Positions 10,501 to 21,206 of a stretch of 39,099 bases of DNA are shown one piece after another; position 1 is the first letter of the stretch, and each line of letters opens with the position of its first letter. The position numbers and the translations under genes are program-made. The stretch is from contig JAHQRK010000075.1 in assembly GCA_019828595.1 (NCBI GenBank), positions 1 through 39,099 of the forward strand, written 5' to 3'. The notes under the pieces are model-generated. The model was given only the letters and a program-made list of their open reading frames with translations. It was not told the origin of the DNA and searched no databases. This DNA is from Aphanomyces cochlioides (taxonomy: Eukaryota > Oomycota > Saprolegniomycetes > Saprolegniales > Verrucalvaceae).

Positions 10501-10515
10501 TAATTTGCACAATGA
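10501..10515 (-). promoter_or_regulatory. Oomycete-type initiator upstream of the 211-aa gene
   Basis: The minus strand reads TCATTGTGCAAATTA, close to the oomycete core consensus GCTCATTYYNCAWTTT, about 20 bp before the ATG at 10481. The same word in the same place occurs before the genes at 33186 and 36763 and, with one base missing, before the pseudogene at 31752. Confidence 0.6.
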
Positions 10516-10732
10516 CGAAATGAAGACGGATGTTCATTGCAAAAATCCAAACACAACATGCAAACGCAACAACTGCTAGAAGCATTCCAAGAACGCTGCA
10601 GTCAGATGAATGGTTGCCACAACGAGATTGACTTTTAGAGTATAAGAGTAATTGCCTGAGAAGAAGGGGTTAGCCTATTCTTTTTTGCCACATCTGTTCT
10701 AAATTTAACTTAGAAGGGTTTGTCTTGTCCGA

Positions 10733-10782
10733 GGGGTTTCGCAGTTGACAGCGCGAAGCGCTGTAAACAATTGCGAAACCCC
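10733..10782. repeat. Nested hairpin inside the foldback element
   Basis: Outer arms GGGGTTTCGCAGTTG against CAATTGCGAAACCCC (one mismatch) enclose a second stem ACAGCGC/GCGCTGT with a GAA loop. Confidence 0.75.
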
Positions 10783-10821
10783 AGAGACGAGAATATGTTC
10801 TCGACGGGGGTCAGCGGGGTC

Positions 10822-10845
10822 GGGGTTGCGGATTTCCGCAACCCC
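10822..10845. repeat. Second hairpin inside the foldback element
   Basis: Perfect 10-bp arms GGGGTTGCGG/CCGCAACCCC around ATTT. It resembles the outer stem of the previous hairpin (GGGGTT then a GC-rich core). Confidence 0.75.
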
Positions 10846-11149
10846 ATGGTTCGGAATCCCTTAACATAATTATCCGGATAACTCATTTAAAGTAGAATTA
10901 GAATAGATTTGTAAAAAAGAATAGGCTAACCCTTCTTCTCAGGCAATTACTCTTTACGAGCCGCAGACGACGAAACGCGTTTGTATCGCGGTGAAATGTC
11001 GCCAACATGGATGCGAGGAGACAGTCTATGATGAAGATTGGCGTGCTCGTCGTTGTGACTCTAGAGAACGCGCCAAGCCCAAGGGGATGCACTCATCCCT
11101 CGGTTCCCCCTCCACATCAATGGAGATTTTCCGAGCATGTTTCACAGCG

Positions 11150-11220
11150 AAAAAAGAAAAAGTGAAAAGTAAGGTGTTTCTCGACTCGAGAAACACCTTA
11201 CTTTTCACTTTTTCTTTTTT
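11150..11220. repeat. 71-bp near-perfect palindrome
   Basis: Two 35-bp arms are perfectly complementary around a single C at 11185 (centre TCTCGACTCGAGA). The outer part is A-rich/T-rich and the inner part contains AAGGTGTTTCTCGA. With no loop, it would form a cruciform in DNA or a long hairpin in RNA. Open frames reading through it on both strands are a by-product of the symmetry. Confidence 0.92.
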
Positions 11221-11666
11221 TTTGGGTGCACTCCATCTCTCGAGGCATATGGTGACAGACAGTCTGCGCTTTCCTGTTGAGAGCTCTCTCACGAGCGACG
11301 ACACTTTCAAGGGACCTGCACATGAACGCCATTGGGCTCGATCGATAAGAATCCACATGCAAACTTTCGCGGTGCAAATTATTGATTTGATACAAATTTT
11401 GGGTTGGTGCTCAATCGAATCGCGCCGGCAAATCGATCCGCAAACCGATCCCATACATTTCATTGGCTGATAAAAAAGTACCATATTTTGTCAAATTACT
11501 CGAAATTTTTCGATTATTAGCCAATCAAATGGCTTAAAACAAATTTGGAACGATTGAACAAACCGCGCCTAAGTGGGAAATTTCCCCAAAAAGCACAATA
11601 CATCACATTGTTTTGTCTGCAGTGCTGTCGTCACCACATGCCACTGACGATTCTAGGTGCGGTAGA

Positions 11667-11705
11667 GTTTCGTCGCATGTTGCACTGTGCAACATGCGAC
11701 GAAAC
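11667..11705. repeat. 39-bp perfect palindrome
   Basis: GTTTCGTCGCATGTTGCAC and its complement form 19-bp perfect arms around one T at 11686. It lies 10 bp upstream of the target duplication of the next element. Confidence 0.9.
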
Positions 11706-11724
11706 CCACCACGTGACACCTTCG

Positions 11725-12019
11725 GGGACGGATAAAGGCACAACCCCAGGAGGTTAGCGGCACCACCCCGGTACTTAAATAAGAAACATATGTTGCTTTT
11801 GTGTGCCTAGGAGCCTAAACAAGAGTGCGTTGCAGTTGAACAGGGTAGACGTACATACTGCTCTGCCGTGGCGAAGGACGTGCCAGGCTCAGGAGCTGCT
11901 TGGCGGCGCAGTTTCAACTGGAACGGGCATACTCTGAGGAGATTTACCCTAAACATTTCCTTATTTAAGTACCGGGGTGGTGCCGCTAACCTCCTGGGGT
12001 GGTGCCTTTATCACTTCCC
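11725..12019. mobile_element. MITE with ~65-bp inverted ends and 10-bp target duplication (Mutator-like)
   Basis: The 295-bp unit has terminal inverted repeats of at least 60 bp: the inner 53 bp (from GATAAAGGCAC to CTTAAATAAG) differ at one position; the outermost part, GGGACG against GGGAAG, is less perfect. GACACCTTCG is repeated directly at 11715-11724 and 12020-12029. A 9-10 bp duplication with long G-starting ends is characteristic of Mutator-like elements. No transposase is encoded, so it would move only in trans. Confidence 0.8.
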
Positions 12020-12160
12020 GACACCTTCGTTAACTGTAAATTGATTGGAGGATACATGTACCACATGACATCTAGAACTGTGATGTGATAAAAATAAAAT
12101 AAGCTTCACTAAAATATGATATATTTTAATCAAGTTAAAATGATATCCGACCAGAGATGG

Positions 12161-12256
12161 TTAAAAAAAATCCCCGTCGTCAAACAATCATTCTGGCCAA
12201 TGGCCAGAATGATTGTTTGACGACGGGGATTGTTTGACGACGGGGATTTTTTTAAA
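12161..12256. repeat. Hairpin with an extra copy of one terminal arm
   Basis: Arms 12170-12198 and 12202-12230 (29 bp, beginning ATCCCCGTCGTCAAACAATC) are perfectly complementary around AAT. The outer word ATTGTTTGACGACGGGGAT is then repeated at 12229-12247, followed by a T run that mirrors the A run before the left arm. It looks like a minimal foldback element whose right end was duplicated or formed by nested insertion. Confidence 0.8.
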
Positions 12257-12309
12257 TGTGTATCATAGATTCCCTGGTCGGCAAAAGTGACACCCCTCCT
12301 CACGACGCT

Positions 12310-13158
12310 TATCGTTTTAGCCGACGCCGCGAGAAGCAACAGAACGAAAATCTTGCTCGTCGTTGGCCAGCCGTCGTGAAATCCACTTTGACATGCTTGA
12401 ATACTGTAACTTGGTCGTTGATGCGTGTGATGACGTGGTTTTGCCATGCTCCGCCATGTCATAGCGTCGTCCTCTGGAAAAGCGGGTGTTGTCAAATAGG
12501 GTGGGCAAAATGGCGGCTTTGGCTCTATACAAGCGACAGAGTTCTCCGTCGCACTCCGTAGTGATAAGGGTAGTGTTGTGACAAGTATGTGTGCAAGGCA
12601 TGTACTACACCTTTTCAGGTTCAAGTTCACCAAATCCGTAGTTCAAGTTCCCCCAGATCTGAAACTTTATACCCGATCAGTTAAAAACTATAGAAGTTAA
12701 TTGTTGCAATGAAGGCAATCGTCATTTGGGAAGTCGTAGTGTGTAGTCTGGTGTGTCAAGGTGGTCGTCGTTCTCAACGTCAGGAACACTGAAAAAATTG
12801 CACAAATTAATGCTATCGTCACTCCTTTTACTCCAACATACTCCCTTCAGAGTACTTGCCCGCCCTATTTTTCCTGCTTTTACTACGATAGACCGCATGG
12901 GTTCAAGAAAGAAGGGAATTTGTTCAAGCAAAGTTTGGATTCGAATCGTTAACACGAGTGTCACATCACGTGTCGGGTGTAATTCATCAAAGTCACAAGA
13001 GAGACGGTTTAGGATCTTTGACAAAAGGCTTTAAGTTTTCGCATGCCTTGGACCTTCCTGGTGCATTGTGTGGTCACGCACCTCACGAGGCATTTGTTGA
13101 CGGAACGTCCATACATAGGGGCCATTACAGCCCTCACTGTATTTTCTACTCATTTTAG
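12310..13158. repeat. Duplicated block, left copy, part 1
   Basis: 12310-12475 matches 32210-32385, and 13065-13158 matches 32395-32490, both in direct orientation. About 590 bp between these pieces is absent from the right copy; it includes an unassigned minus-strand frame (12722-13024) with no known motif. Both copies encode, on the minus strand, the hydrophobic run IFVLLLLAAS followed by AK, resembling a signal peptide without an ATG. The block continues beyond the Ty3 insertion at 24736. Confidence 0.75.
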
Positions 13159-13910
13159 TGTGGCAAAGCGAGCCGCCACACGCGAAACCGATCCAACGCG
13201 TAGGTTGACGCAAGGGGCGATGAACTATTGGCTGGAAGGTCGCCAATCGCGATGGACTACGAGTGGATTTCAGTGCCGGATTGTCCAGGAATTATGACCA
13301 AGGAGCAAGCAGTACAAGTGGAAAAGCAGAGCCCAACAAGCCAGAGCAGTGGCCACCAATGGAGGGCGACCAACCAGGCTTGCAGTCAGTGTGGTGGCCT
13401 GCTGCGAGCGTGTTGCCAAGACTTATGGCCAATTGAGTGAGTGAGTAAAGGTCAGAGACCAATCGTGAAGCGAGACGGAGACAATTACAGAGCGTGCGTG
13501 CGAAGTTTGTAGCTTAGGAAAGAGAGGCAGTAGTTAGACAGAACTCTTTTTGGTTGGCGTTGAATGAACCTCTAAGTTTGTGGCGTCCCGTCGAGAGAGT
13601 TTAAGCGCCAAGAAGTTTGCAGGAGTTCCGTGAGTCTGTCGAAAACTCGCACCGTCAATCGCCCTCACCAACGCCAGTCAACGCTAGGCGTAGCTCGTGG
13701 GCAACCGAGCAACCAACCCCCTTTCCAGTCCTCCCAACCGTCCTTTTCCCCGGCAGCGGTCAACTACTGCGGACTTTCAACCCACAGTCGTGCCTCTCCA
13801 TTTCCTTCGATCGCGTCTGGTTCACCTAAAAGCCCCAGGCGAACTCTAACCTTCCACCCCCCTTTTCTTGCGGCGAAAAGCTCAGACTTCACTGATCTGA
13901 CCATCCCACA
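13159..13910 (+). repeat. 5' LTR of the Ty3/gypsy element
   Basis: It matches 23981-24732 over its full length without visible indels. It carries an open frame of about 70 codons (MDYEWISVPDCPGIMTKEQ and a CSQC motif), also open in the other LTR; I cannot say whether this is translated. It begins TG and ends CA. Confidence 0.95.
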
Positions 13911-13912
13911 TG

Positions 13913-13930
13913 TGGTGCCACGAACCGGGA
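13913..13930 (+). other. Primer binding site
   Basis: TGGTGCCACGAACCGGGA begins 2 bp after the LTR. Its complement ends in CCA and reads like the 3' end of a tRNA (GGTTC followed by an acceptor arm), as expected of a minus-strand primer site. The tRNA species was not identified. Confidence 0.75.
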
Positions 13931-13952
13931 GGTTGAGCAAACGACCGAAGAT

Positions 13953-15388
13953 ATGGTTAAGCCAGTTAACCCTGCTACCCTGCTGTCGGACGCGTCAGCA
14001 GACAACCAGACGTCCACTCCGGTGGACATGCAATTGGACCCGTCAGAGCAAGCAAAGCAAGCGATGGCGGCATCCAGGAGTCGTTACGGGCAGACTCCAA
14101 CTGCCTTCGGGCAAAATCAATCTGTAGCTACACCGACCCACGCCACTACGACCAACCTAGACGCGCGACCGCGCTCTAGCAAAAAAATTCTGCGGAATTC
14201 CAAGGCTACCGCAGCGATGTTGGTGGCCACGAGGAAGACATGGACGCCGATGGATCGCCGTCGGCTCCCGCCGATGACCAGTCGAGATTGATCGCGGTGT
14301 TGGTCAGGCAAAACCAAGATCTGATGCGGCAGTTGCAAAGCAATCAAACCTCCGCGCGAGTGCAGGAAGACGACGACGACCTTGACGAGTGGAACATGGA
14401 TGCCGCGCCTGTCGGGCTACCTTCCAACAACGGCCCCCGCTTGCACGTTCTTGCGCTCGAGCCGCTGCAGCGGTTCGGTGGATCAGCCGATGGCACTGAC
14501 GCGGGGCGAGTTTCCTTCGGCGCTTTGAGGAGAACGCGACAGCCAGTGGATGGACAGATGACGAGGCCAAGCGCAAGTTCCGCCTCACCGTTGGTCAAGC
14601 GGTCCAAGAAGTACAACCAGCTGCGCGCCGATGAGCGATCCACCTGGAAGGCCGTGCGTGCGAGCTTTGTCCGCGAGTACATCCTCAGCCCGGTGCCCAA
14701 GCAGGAGGTCTACTACACGATGCGTCAGAAGGAGAATGAGACCATCCGAGAGTACCTCTTCCGTTTCAATGCGGCTGCCACAAAGATCGTCTCAAGTACG
14801 ACACCAATCGGAAGCACTTCGTTGATCACTTGCGGTGCTTTTGCAACTCGTTGGCTGATCCGAGCCAGGCCAAGTGGATCTCCTCGATGCGCTTCACCTC
14901 GATGGACGACTTGAAGGAGTATTTGAACGACCAGCGCCACACTGAAGCCTTGCGAGAGCATCGCAGTCAACGAGGGACAGTTCAACCGAGTGGCAACCAG
15001 CGACAAGAACGCGCGAGGGCCCCGCGTGTCAACCACTTGGACGCTGTGACCCCGACAGATATGGCTAAGTTGGCAGCGGCGACGACTGACTCTGTGCGCG
15101 CTGAAATCTTCGCTCTTGGGCTCAACAAGCATGAGGCGTGCCGCGAAGTCTGCCGTGACTGTGGCAAGACGCACTTCAAGTTGGACGGCCTGTGCTGGTC
15201 GACTTCTTCTGTACTTTGTGCCAACGCATGGGCACCCCGAGATCAACTGTTTCAAGGCTTGTCAACTCTGCGCGACACCGCACCACAAAGCCAATCCGTG
15301 CCCGACTCGTCAACAAGCTGCCGAGCTGAAGGAGTTCCTGCAAGGGCTGGACATCCCCGACATGCCCAGCCTGGATTGTTTAAACTAG
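13953..15388 (+). pseudogene. Ty3 gag, frameshifted
   Basis: ATG 13953 (MVKPVNPATLLSDAS) starts gag. The frame changes near 14200, near 14790 and near 15200. The capsid-like region includes WKAVRASFVREYILS and YYTMRQKENETIREYLFRFN, typical of Ty3 gag. Two zinc-binding motifs follow: CRDCGKTHFKLDGLC and a perfect CX2CX4HX4C knuckle, CQLCATPHHKANPC. Gag packages the element RNA in cytoplasmic particles. The three frame changes mean no full-length protein unless they are sequencing errors. Confidence 0.8.
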
Positions 15389-15484
15389 TAAGTCCATGGG
15401 GACCCCAGCCGTGACGGACGTCGGACATCGCACACTGACTCAAAAAACCAAGAAAAACTGAAAAATGATGAAAACCCAAAAACA

Positions 15485-15802
15485 TTGAAAAACCAAGAAA
15501 TACCCATAAAAATAGCCCACACCAGAACCTTACTGACGGAGTTCGAAGAGCTTTTTGAGGTGGTTCGTGGATGGAAGAGGAAGCAACAAGAGCGAGCGGT
15601 TACGGCAGCAATTGAAGAAGCAACCAAGAATGAAGACAGAATCAGTAGTCGACGCGACGCCAATGCCGCCAACCATGTTGGCTTCCTGAAAGTTCCCCCA
15701 GTAACCAAGAATACATCCAACCTTCCCGACAAACCTTTTGTTTTCTCTTCGGCTGCCGACTGCGTGGCGCTGTCAGACGAGTACAGGCTCAAGGAAGGCT
15801 AA
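15485..15802 (+). pseudogene. Gag-pol linker segment
   Basis: An open segment of about 105 codons between the zinc knuckle and the protease: EELFEVVRGWKRKQQERAVT, then NLPDKPFVFSSAADCVALSD. It is charged and helical, without a known domain, and is probably part of the original polyprotein. An A-rich stretch (15440-15510) separates it from gag. Confidence 0.45.
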
Positions 15803-15844
15803 CACTTCGGTCACTGGCAAGATACAACGTTCATCGAGAACGAC

Positions 15845-16375
15845 ATGACACGCCAAGCATTCCTAAATGCGCAAATCATGGACCAAGCAGTGGTGGTCCT
15901 GGCAGAGACTGGCGCCAACATGAGCATCATCCATCCCATGATCGTCAAGAAGCTCGGCCTGAAAGTGGACACAACGAGGACGACTGATATAGCTGGCCTT
16001 GGAGGAGCCACCTTTGTGAACACTCAAGGCATCGTAGACATCAAGTTAACCATTGGTCGCGGGCTGGTTTACGTTTTCCCGATCGCTGTCTGCGACTTTG
16101 GGGACACTGGCTTCGACGCCATCCTTGGAATGGATTTCCTATTCCGCGCTGGTGTCATGGTGGATGCAAGTCGTCGCGAACTGAACCTACCTGAAGGCGA
16201 GTACGTCGAACTGCACGACCAGCCGGTCCGCTACAGTCGTGGTTACATGAATCACGTACGCCTGAACCGCAATGCGAGCATCCCGCCCGGTGGATCAATC
16301 GTTGTGCCTTTACCCAAGCTGCGCGAAGGGATGCCAGAGACACTGGAATACTGGGTTCATCGCGATGTGCGCTAG
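15845..16375 (+). pseudogene. Retropepsin-like protease with Asp-to-Glu change
   Basis: The aspartic protease of pol matures Gag-Pol. The active-site triad, normally D-S/T-G-A, reads VVLAETGANMSIIH here: GAG at 15905-15907 gives Glu in place of the catalytic Asp, one base from GAC. Downstream the fold is well kept, with IAGLGG and the second conserved block FDAILGMDFLFRAGV. A TAG at 16373-16375 ends the frame. The change would be expected to abolish or greatly reduce activity. Confidence 0.75.
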
Positions 16376-16444
16376 ATTACCACTGCGTTAGACGCCGACG
16401 ACAAACCAGCAGCCTACAAGGGCACAAACGTCAGCGAACGCAAC

Positions 16445-18513
16445 GTGTTTCTGTCTGCCAACACTGTTGTCGGGGCAATCTCAGCCCAAGGCGAGCGACT
16501 GCTCAGCCGGCCGATGGTGCGCACGAGCAGTTTGAGATACCAAGCATGGAAAGCGGAAGCGTGGGAAGGGAGTTACCCCGATGACCACCGAGCGAGACTG
16601 GATGAGGCTGCGGCCGAGTTAGCTGACGACAACAGCTGGAAGGAGCCGCGACCCCCGTCGCCTAGACACTTGCTCACTGTCGACGGGAAACTGCGTACAA
16701 CCTGCGAAAACGACGGTGACTACGGCGTGGATGACGAACGGCCCCCTATTGCGCAATCGGTGGACACGGCCATGAAGCGCCGATGGATCCGGTGGAAGCC
16801 GCCGAGCCAAGGATGCGTGCCGTCTTCTGCTACCATGCTTGCCACTTTCGGGACACGCTGCCTCCGCCATCAATCTTCCTGATGGACACGGTGCCCGACA
16901 ACTTGGATCAGCGACGGATGGCTAAAGAAGTAATGCTGCGCGAAGGAATTGATTTGTCAACTGAAGAATTGGAGCAGCAGCTAGCCATAATCCCTGAAGT
17001 GCCGCGCGAAGTAGAGCCGTTCGACCCCGATCAACTGGACGTCGGCGAGGATGAATTGAGCGATGAAGAAAAAGAGAAAATGAGAGTCATCCTCCGTAAG
17101 TACCGAAAGTTCTTTATCAAGTCGGGCAACGGCCTGCCGCCGCCTGCCTAGGGAGCCGTCTGCGACATCGACGTCGGTGAGGTAAAGCCGCTGGCTGAAC
17201 GAGCAAGGCGCATCCGCCCGGAGCTGCTGAAGAAACTGTTTGACCTCCTGCGAGGATTGTTTGACTTTGGGCTGATCACCTTTTCGAATTCGCCTTGGGC
17301 CTCCCCGATCGTGCTGGTTCTTAAGAAAGGTGGCAAAGATATCCGCCTTTGTATCGACTACCGGGGCATAAACGATCTCCAAGAGCTCATGCGGTCACCG
17401 ATGCCGGCACTTGACGGGATGCTAGCCAACTTCCACGCGATGCAATGGTTCCTGTCGCTCGACAACGCGTCTGGGTTCTGGGTCGTGCGCGCGACCAAGC
17501 GAGCGCGCAAAGTCAGTGCCTTCATCTGCGCTTTGGGCCACTTCGAGTGGACGCGAATGGCACAAGGGCTCAAGAATGCGCCGATGATATACCAGCGGAT
17601 GATTACGAACGCGTTGTTCGGTTTTGTGGACATGCCACCAGGGGTGGCCGACGATGATGCTGATTTTGAGCCGATGGATATGTTTGCCTTGGGATTTAAA
17701 TGCGACTTATCGCAGCTTCCACCGCCAGCCAACCGCACATCGTTCGCCGGCGACATAAGCGATGGCGCTGATTCGTGGGATGGCATCGTAGAGCTGACCG
17801 ATCATATCCTCGCTCGTCTGACTTATTTCAGCGTGAGCATCTCGGCCCTGAAGAGCAAGATCGGAAAATTTGCGTCTGATTTCCTTGGCCATGTTGTGTC
17901 CCGCAGAGGATTGGAGGCGAGGCTGCGGAGTCTCGATACTGTCCTAGCCACGCCATTCCCGAAGTGCCTCCGTGACATGCAATCGTTCCTGGGCTTGCTG
18001 AATTTTTATAGCCGATTTATCGAGAATTACTCGATTTTGGCGAGCTGCCTGTACGAGATCTCGGACGAAGAGCTGCGCCTGGGCCTGGTATCACCCGCTG
18101 CCGTTCGTGCGTTTGCTGACCTGAAGGCCGCCTACTCGTCGACACCGCTCCTGCGTCATGCCGATCCTGGCCGAGAGTTCCACATCCTACTGTACACGAC
18201 AACTTCGGCGATTTCGGCGACAGCTTGTCAGGACTATGATGGAGTGCTGCATCCCGTGAGGTTCTGTGGTCGGACTCTGAAGGGCGGCGAGCCGCGTTAC
18301 GAGGAATGGGCAAAGGAGGCTCTCGCTCTGCTGCGTGCCGTCAAGGTTTGCTACTACGAGTTGCGCAACATGCAGTTGGTGGTGTATAGTCGCCATGGCC
18401 TCTTGAAGTGGATCCTGGCCGACAAGCGTGGCAAAGCCGATCATCTGCCCTGGGCCGCGATCCTGTCGCCCTGGACGATTCGCGTGGAACAAGTGGTCGA
18501 GTTGGATGAATGA
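16445..18513 (+). pseudogene. Ty3 reverse transcriptase region, degenerate
   Basis: Linker sequence (16445-16880) leads into the RT N-terminus (EEKEKMRVILRKYRKFFIKS). A TAG at 17149-17151 interrupts it. RT motifs follow: WASPIVLVLKKGG, IRLCIDYRGIND, LSLDNASGFWVV with the first catalytic Asp, MAQGLKNAPMIYQRM, and LGLLNFYSRFIENYS after the palm. The YxDD box, typically FVDD in oomycete relatives, reads SFAGDISDG (17740-17763), so one of the two paired Asp residues is lost. The start of RNase H (ISATACQDYDGVLHPVRFCG) and RHGLLKW follow before a TGA at 18511-18513. RT copies the element RNA into DNA; this copy is very unlikely to be active. Confidence 0.85.
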
Positions 18514-18531
18514 TGGGCCCTGCCGATTCGT

Positions 18532-19260
18532 TTGATGGACATACTGCACCCCCCAGACGCGTCAACCTTGGCCGATATGGATGTGTATAAGCCCAACAAA
18601 GCTAAGGATGTGCAAGTCTCTCAACAGCAAGCCACCCTACCACGATTCGACCTCGACGAACGGGCTGTGGTGGTTGCCTTTGACGGCGCTATCAAGGTGA
18701 AGGAGAAACTCGGCAGCTTCGGCTTTGTGATCTGGTAGCTGCCTGGTTGGAGCGTGCTGTGGGCAGAAAATGGCGTCCTCGCCGATGCGACGGTTAACCT
18801 TGCAGAGTACAGTGGACTGATTGCGGCCTTGGGATGTGCCTTGAGTCTAAGCCTGGCGAATCCAGTGATCTTCGGTGATTCACGCTTGGTTATCCACCAA
18901 GTACTGGGGTGGATGCCGAGCAAGCAGTCCCATTTACAGAGCTGCCTTGATCGGGTCCGCGCACGAAGAGATCGAGCGACTGGGGTGGAATTTCACCACG
19001 TGAAGCGGGAATGGAACGGCGCCGCTGATCTGCTGGCTGGGCTCGCACTGCAAGACCGGGCTGGAGGGCAAGTGCTGGACGAATCGGTCCTGGAAGAGCT
19101 ACAGCGACGCAACCTGCTGCCGGAGCTTCTGCACCCCGCCGCTGCCGTTGCAACCCCGATGATTATGGCGTTCCAAGCAAGGTCGACGGAGAAGATGGCT
19201 GCCCTGAGTGGATCGAGTGAGCAAAGCACAAGACCGAGAGAGAGAATTGGCGAATATTAA
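18532..19260 (+). pseudogene. Second RNase H-like domain of Ty3 pol
   Basis: VVVAFDGAIKVKEKLGSFGF carries the first Asp of an RNase H fold, EYSGLIAALGCALSL the Glu, FGDSRLVIHQVLGW the next Asp, and FHHVKREWNGAADLLAGLAL the final Asp-containing helix. A TAG (18736-18738) falls directly after the first strand. An archaeal/plant-type RNase H domain in addition to the one fused to RT is known in oomycete Ty3 elements and in some plant elements. It would help remove RNA during cDNA synthesis. Confidence 0.75.
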
Positions 19261-19504
19261 GTGCTATTTGCGGGGCGAAGTCAGCAACCTGACTGAGACG
19301 GAGTGTCGTTTGTTGCCCAAGTTAGCCGGTCAGTTCGAAATCGGCGAGCGAGGGGCTCTATACCGCGTCGAGTGGTCGTCGAAGAGATCGCCCGAAGAGC
19401 GCATGCAATGGAAGCTGGTGATCCCGCCGCGGGATCACCAGAGATGCAAATGTTTATTTGCGCCAACGACTCACTCTTGGACCTCAACATCATCGAGGAC
19501 ATTG

Positions 19505-19665
19505 TGAATCCCAAAAATGAGGAAAATTAAAAATAATTTGCATTTTAAAAGGGATGAATAAATTATCCTATTTTTGTATAGAAAAGAATAAATTATTCTA
19601 TTTTTTGTATGAGATAAATAAATAATGAAGTGGTCATCATATGAAGAATAAATTACAGAACATAT
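19505..19665 (+). repeat. AT-rich insertion within pol
   Basis: About 160 bp of very AT-rich sequence interrupts an otherwise GC-balanced pol between the RNase H domain and the integrase. It contains two related copies of GAATAAATTAT followed by CTATTTTT and TGTAT. The composition is unlike anything else in the element, so it is likely foreign or a slippage-expanded segment. No coding role is seen. Confidence 0.6.
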
Positions 19666-21136
19666 TTTCGGCAAGTCTGATCCCGCGAGTCCTGGTCAAG
19701 GTGGTGCTGGCTCATTGTCATGACGACGCTCAGGGTGGACACGCAAAGTTCCAACGGACGTATGAGCGCGCAAGTGCCCACTTCTATTGGAGACTGATGT
19801 ACGCCGACACGAAAGACTACGTTGCCGACTGCGCCATCTGCAATACAGCTGGGCCACCGCCGAACTTTCGAGCCTTGAGTCCAGGGAACCTCACCCCGGA
19901 AGGACCGTTAGATGTGGTGTGCATGGATGCCGCGACCGACATGCCGTCATCGTTCAGAGGGAACCCCCAGTTGATCGTCTTCGCCGATGTGTTCACGGGC
20001 TTCATCATGACCAAGGCGACACCGAATCGGACGGTTCACACAGTCGCTCTCGCCTTCGAGGAAGTCGTTTTCCGCCACTTTGGGGCCTGCTGTGAACTGC
20101 GCCATGACCGCGATCCTTCCTTCATGTCAAACGTGTTCAAGTATTTCTGTGAGATGTTGGGACAGCGGCAGATGCTGACCTTTGCGTACCGTCCGCAGGC
20201 GAATGGCCTTGCCGAGCGATCGATCCAAGTGATGGTCCGTGCCGTGAAGCACTATGTTCAGGATCCGAAGCAAAGAGACTGGGACGACTGGGCTGAGAGA
20301 CTGGTGTTCGAGATGAACACGTCCGTGTCGGTCGTGCGCAAGGAGACTCCGTTCTTCCTCATGCACGGATGGGACCCGCACACCACGATCACTGCGAGCT
20401 GCCGACAGTCCGTGGGGACGCCGAGCAAGAAGCTTATCGCTGGCGATTGCAAGTCCACCAGCAGCAAGTGTATTGCCATGCATTGAATCGAGACCTGGTT
20501 GGTGCGGCCCTCGCTAGCCGCGCGCGTCGTCACAATGAGCAACTGCCTGAAGACGTCGATGAACGTATCAAAGTGGGTGATGCAGTGTGGCTGTACTTCG
20601 ACCAGGTTAAGCCCGGCGTGAAAGTCAAGTTAGCCCACTGGTGGCACGGCCCTTTCCGCGTGTTATCGCGCCCCAATGATTACTCAAGCGAATTGAAGTC
20701 GCGTGTGCGTCATACAGGGAAAGTCTATCGGTTCCACGCGGTTGTGCACGACTCTCGGCTGAAGCCGCGACGGGTCTACCTAGAGCGGCCAGTGGAATTA
20801 CTGCAAAATGTGCCGGAGATTGACTTCGACGAAGAGCTAGCATTACCCGACGACTCATTTCTTGGTGGACGACCCGACCGCGACGATGTACTGGGCTCGC
20901 GCCCGCAAGTTGTGGCTGTGCGAAACGTGCGATACACACAAGGCACGAAGGAGTATGAAGTTCAATTTTACCGGGGTGGACCGTGGATATGGGAAGCGCT
21001 TGTCAATATTCCGCCGTCTGAACTGATTTACGAATTTGAGCAAGTGCGCCTCGGGTTTGATCGGCTTGCGATGATGGTCCAGGAAGAGCTCCACCCGATC
21101 GAAGAGGAGGAGACGAAGGACGACGATCAAGCGTAA
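19641..21136 (+). pseudogene. Ty3 integrase with C-terminal GPY/F and chromo-like region
   Basis: The HHCC zinc domain (AHCHDDAQGGH .. CAIC) is followed by the DDE core. Asp (19926-19928, VVCMDAATD), Asp (20106-20108, RHDRDPSF) and Glu (20214-20216, NGLAERSIQ) are present, with 35 residues between the last two, the canonical DD35E spacing. A frameshift near 20380 separates the core from the C-terminus, which keeps a GPY/F-type block (VKLAHWWHGPFRVL) and a chromo-like segment (VVAVRNVRYTQGTKEYEVQF, then WIWEALVNI). Integrase inserts the cDNA, and the chromo-like part probably guides it to chromatin. The catalytic core is the best preserved domain here. Confidence 0.85.
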
Positions 21137-21206
21137 ATCCCAGCCCAGCGGCGCTCGAAATGGATTCCGATATCCCGGTTCGTCGGTACCTGGGTCAAGT
21201 CTCAGC

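Larger units (their letters stand above)
10644..10954. mobile_element. Foldback-like element with long inverted ends
   Basis: Ends of about 42 bp (from AAGAGTAATTGCCTGAGAAG at 10644 and its complement ending at 10954) match with one indel (GGGG versus CCC run), and weaker complementarity extends for roughly 30 bp further. The 311-bp unit has no coding frame and holds two internal hairpins. A target duplication is not certain; TA-rich sequence flanks both ends. It is likely a non-autonomous DNA transposon or MITE of unknown superfamily. Confidence 0.7.

Noticed and set aside
10991..11484. Open frames of 150-160 codons on both strands
   Set aside because: They exist because both strands read through a 71-bp palindrome (the same peptide appears twice in each). 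No motif and no partner gene.
17358..18549. Several long minus-strand frames opposite reverse transcriptase
   Set aside because: They mirror the codon pattern of RT and show no domain; unlike 21.2-23.7 kb they have no shared architecture.
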